Source of the DNA: Deltaproteobacteria bacterium
GTDB taxonomy: Bacteria > Desulfobacterota > Desulfobacteria > Desulfobacterales > JAFDHS01
Reading direction: 5' to 3'
Assembly (NCBI GenBank): GCA_019308655.1
Contig: JAFDHS010000056.1
Span: 1-6,727, forward strand
Length of the DNA stretch: 6,727 bases
The notes beneath the pieces were generated by a model that had not been told where the DNA came from, ran no database searches, and saw nothing but the letters and a program-made list of their open reading frames with translations. Made by a program: the position numbers and the translations under genes. Below, piece after piece: positions 5,483-6,727 of the stretch. Positions within the stretch are counted from its first letter, which is position 1, and each line of letters begins with the position of its first letter.

Positions 5483-6727
5483 CTAACTTATCTTTTCTAC
5501 CTTTACTGCACAGGCTTTGTATTCTGCTGTCAGGGTTACAGGGTCAAATACTGCGTTGGTCAACCAATTGGCGCATGCTTCCCGAAAATGAAAGGCCATC
5601 CAGATCATACCCGGCGGCACCTGATTGGTGACATTTGCCTTTAAGCTGACTTCGCCGCGTCTGGATTTGACTTTGACCGTTTCACCGTGTTCAATGCCCA
5701 TCGCATCTGCATCAGCTGGTGACATGTCGGCGGTTTCCTCGCCCAGCATATCATTTAAACCCTCGCACCGGCCCGTTTGGGTACGGGTGTGATACTGAAA
5801 AAGCCGCCGGCCCGTACTGAGCACAAACGGATATTCTTCATCAGGCACTTCCGCGGGCGGTGTCCAGTCCACGGGGTTTAACTTTCCAAGACCGCAGGTA
5901 AACTTTCCTTCCTTGTGAAGGAATGGAGTACCGGGGTGGCTTTCGTCAGGCGCCGGCCATTGAAGTCCGTCTCCTTCGATACGCGCATACTTGATTCCCT
6001 GAAGTTGAGGGGCAAGTACGGATATTTCATTGTCCCAGATTTCCCTGGCACTGTTTGAGGACCATTCCTGACCCATACGCTTTGCCAGCTCCTTGAATAC
6101 CCACCAGTTGGGCATGGCTTCTCCCGGTGCTTTGCTTGCCGTGCGCACCCGGTTGACCCTTCGCTCGCTGTTGGTAAAGGTACCGTCATTTTCACTCCAT
6201 GCGGCGGCGGGCAAAATCACATGGGCAAAACGCGTTGTTTCGGTCGGGAATATATCCTGACAGACCAGAAAGTGGAATATATCCTGACAGACCAGAAAGT
6301 TCGCCGAGGCCAGTTCATGCTCAACCTTTTTAATGTCAGGTTCCGTATTGGCCGGGTTTTCGCCGAATATGTACAGGGCTTTGATCGTTTTGTCTACCAG
6401 GCCCTCCATCATTTGGGGCAGCATCAGACCGTTTTGGTCCGGCAGGTTTTCCACTCCCCATGCCTTTTCAAATTTGGCCCTTGCCGTGACATCAATTACC
6501 TTCTGATAGCCGGGAAAGACATTGGGCAGTGCGCCCATATCACAGGCGCCCTGGACATTGTTCTGGCCGCGCAAAGGATTGACGCCGCCCATCTCAACAC
6601 CCATATTGCCCAGGAGCATTTGCAGGTTGGCCGTGGACATTACATTGTTAACCCCACAGGTATGTTGGGTAATTCCCAGGGTATAGATCAACATGGCCGG
6701 TTTGGCTGCCGCCATGCGGCGGGTCAC
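5483..6727 (-). CDS. fdhA: Formate dehydrogenase alpha (catalytic, molybdopterin) subunit, C-terminal part, 5' end outside window
   Basis: The visible 414 residues are the C-terminal portion of a molybdopterin-guanine-dinucleotide formate dehydrogenase, which oxidises formate to CO2 or runs in reverse. Numbering is from the window edge. Diagnostic segments are LGITQHTCGVNNVMS (17-31), NPLRGQNNVQGACDMGALP (50-68), ALYIFGENPANTEPD (117-131) and the ILPAAAWSENDGTFTNSERRVNR segment (171-193). The C-terminal dinucleotide-binding domain (about 290-410) has FVLSTGRRLFQYHTRTQT and ANWLTNAVFDPVT. The arginine of RGQNNVQG corresponds to the catalytic Arg333 of E. coli FDH-H. The iron-sulfur cluster region and the Sec/Cys ligand lie outside the window. 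The GTG at 6727 is internal, not the true start. A 9-residue tandem duplication (FLVCQDIFH then FLVCQDIFP, 144-161) interrupts a normally invariant stretch and may impair the protein. The gene ends VKVEKIS, converging on the radical SAM gene. Confidence 0.93.
   Translation of the reverse strand: MTRRMAAAKPAMLIYTLGITQHTCGVNNVMSTANLQMLLGNMGVEMGGVNPLRGQNNVQGACDMGALPNVFPGYQKVIDVTARAKFEKAWGVENLPDQNGLMLPQMMEGLVDKTIKALYIFGENPANTEPDIKKVEHELASANFLVCQDIFHFLVCQDIFPTETTRFAHVILPAAAWSENDGTFTNSERRVNRVRTASKAPGEAMPNWWVFKELAKRMGQEWSSNSAREIWDNEISVLAPQLQGIKYARIEGDGLQWPAPDESHPGTPFLHKEGKFTCGLGKLNPVDWTPPAEVPDEEYPFVLSTGRRLFQYHTRTQTGRCEGLNDMLGEETADMSPADADAMGIEHGETVKVKSRRGEVSLKANVTNQVPPGMIWMAFHFREACANWLTNAVFDPVTLTAEYKACAVKVEKIS
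6247..6300. repeat. Perfect 27-bp tandem duplication inside fdhA
   Basis: Bases 6247-6273 are repeated exactly at 6274-6300. The unit is a multiple of three, so the frame is kept and nine residues are inserted. Relatives carry the peptide once (pattern FLVVQDIFLTETA-LADVVLPA), so one copy is extra. Perfect identity of the copies implies a very recent event or an assembly error. Confidence 0.95.

Overview
The window looks like accessory chromosomal DNA from an anaerobic, sulfate-reducer-like Desulfobacterota (deltaproteobacterial) genome. This is an inference. It rests on a soluble-type formate dehydrogenase catalytic subunit, an uncharacterised radical SAM protein of a kind I associate with Desulfo-/Geobacter-type genomes, an Rpn-family nuclease remnant, and intergenic heptamer and palindromic repeats of a kind I associate with that group. 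No rRNA, tRNA or CRISPR array is visible.

Left part (1-1506), defence and addiction relics. The first 47 codons of a HigB-type toxin run off the left edge on the minus strand. Its well-formed promoter carries a 15-bp palindromic operator between the -35 and -10 boxes, and the transcript looks almost leaderless. Facing the other way, 228 bp off, is a complete RelB/RelE-type pair on the plus strand with its own promoter. RelE keeps all five residues known to matter in E. coli RelE, at the same numbers. A REP-like hairpin lies between the two divergent modules. A shortened Rpn (PDDEXK transposase-like nuclease) gene follows. It retains both ends but lacks the catalytic middle.

Middle part (1507-5206). 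A 306-bp spacer holds a 13-bp perfect inverted repeat enclosing a 134-bp, MITE-sized segment. After it, a small two-helix membrane protein with a TPR-like tail overlaps by 7 bp an AI-2E (PF01594) family permease, so these two probably form one transcription unit. After a 95-bp gap comes a 517-residue radical SAM protein whose cluster motif is spaced CX4CX2C instead of the usual CX3CX2C.

Right part (5207-6727). The convergent spacer contains a possible tail remnant of an IS605 OrfB/TnpB-type gene and a long inverted repeat built from heptamers of the type ARCAGTR. The minus strand then carries the C-terminal 414 residues of a formate dehydrogenase alpha subunit, whose 5' end lies outside the window. 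This gene has a perfect, in-frame 27-bp tandem duplication inside a normally invariant segment near the molybdopterin cofactor. It is either a real lesion or variant, or an assembly artefact.

I do not see a clearly new multi-gene system. The observations most worth checking are the fdhA duplication, the odd cysteine spacing of the radical SAM protein, the TPR/AI-2E permease pair and the leaderless higB promoter with its operator.
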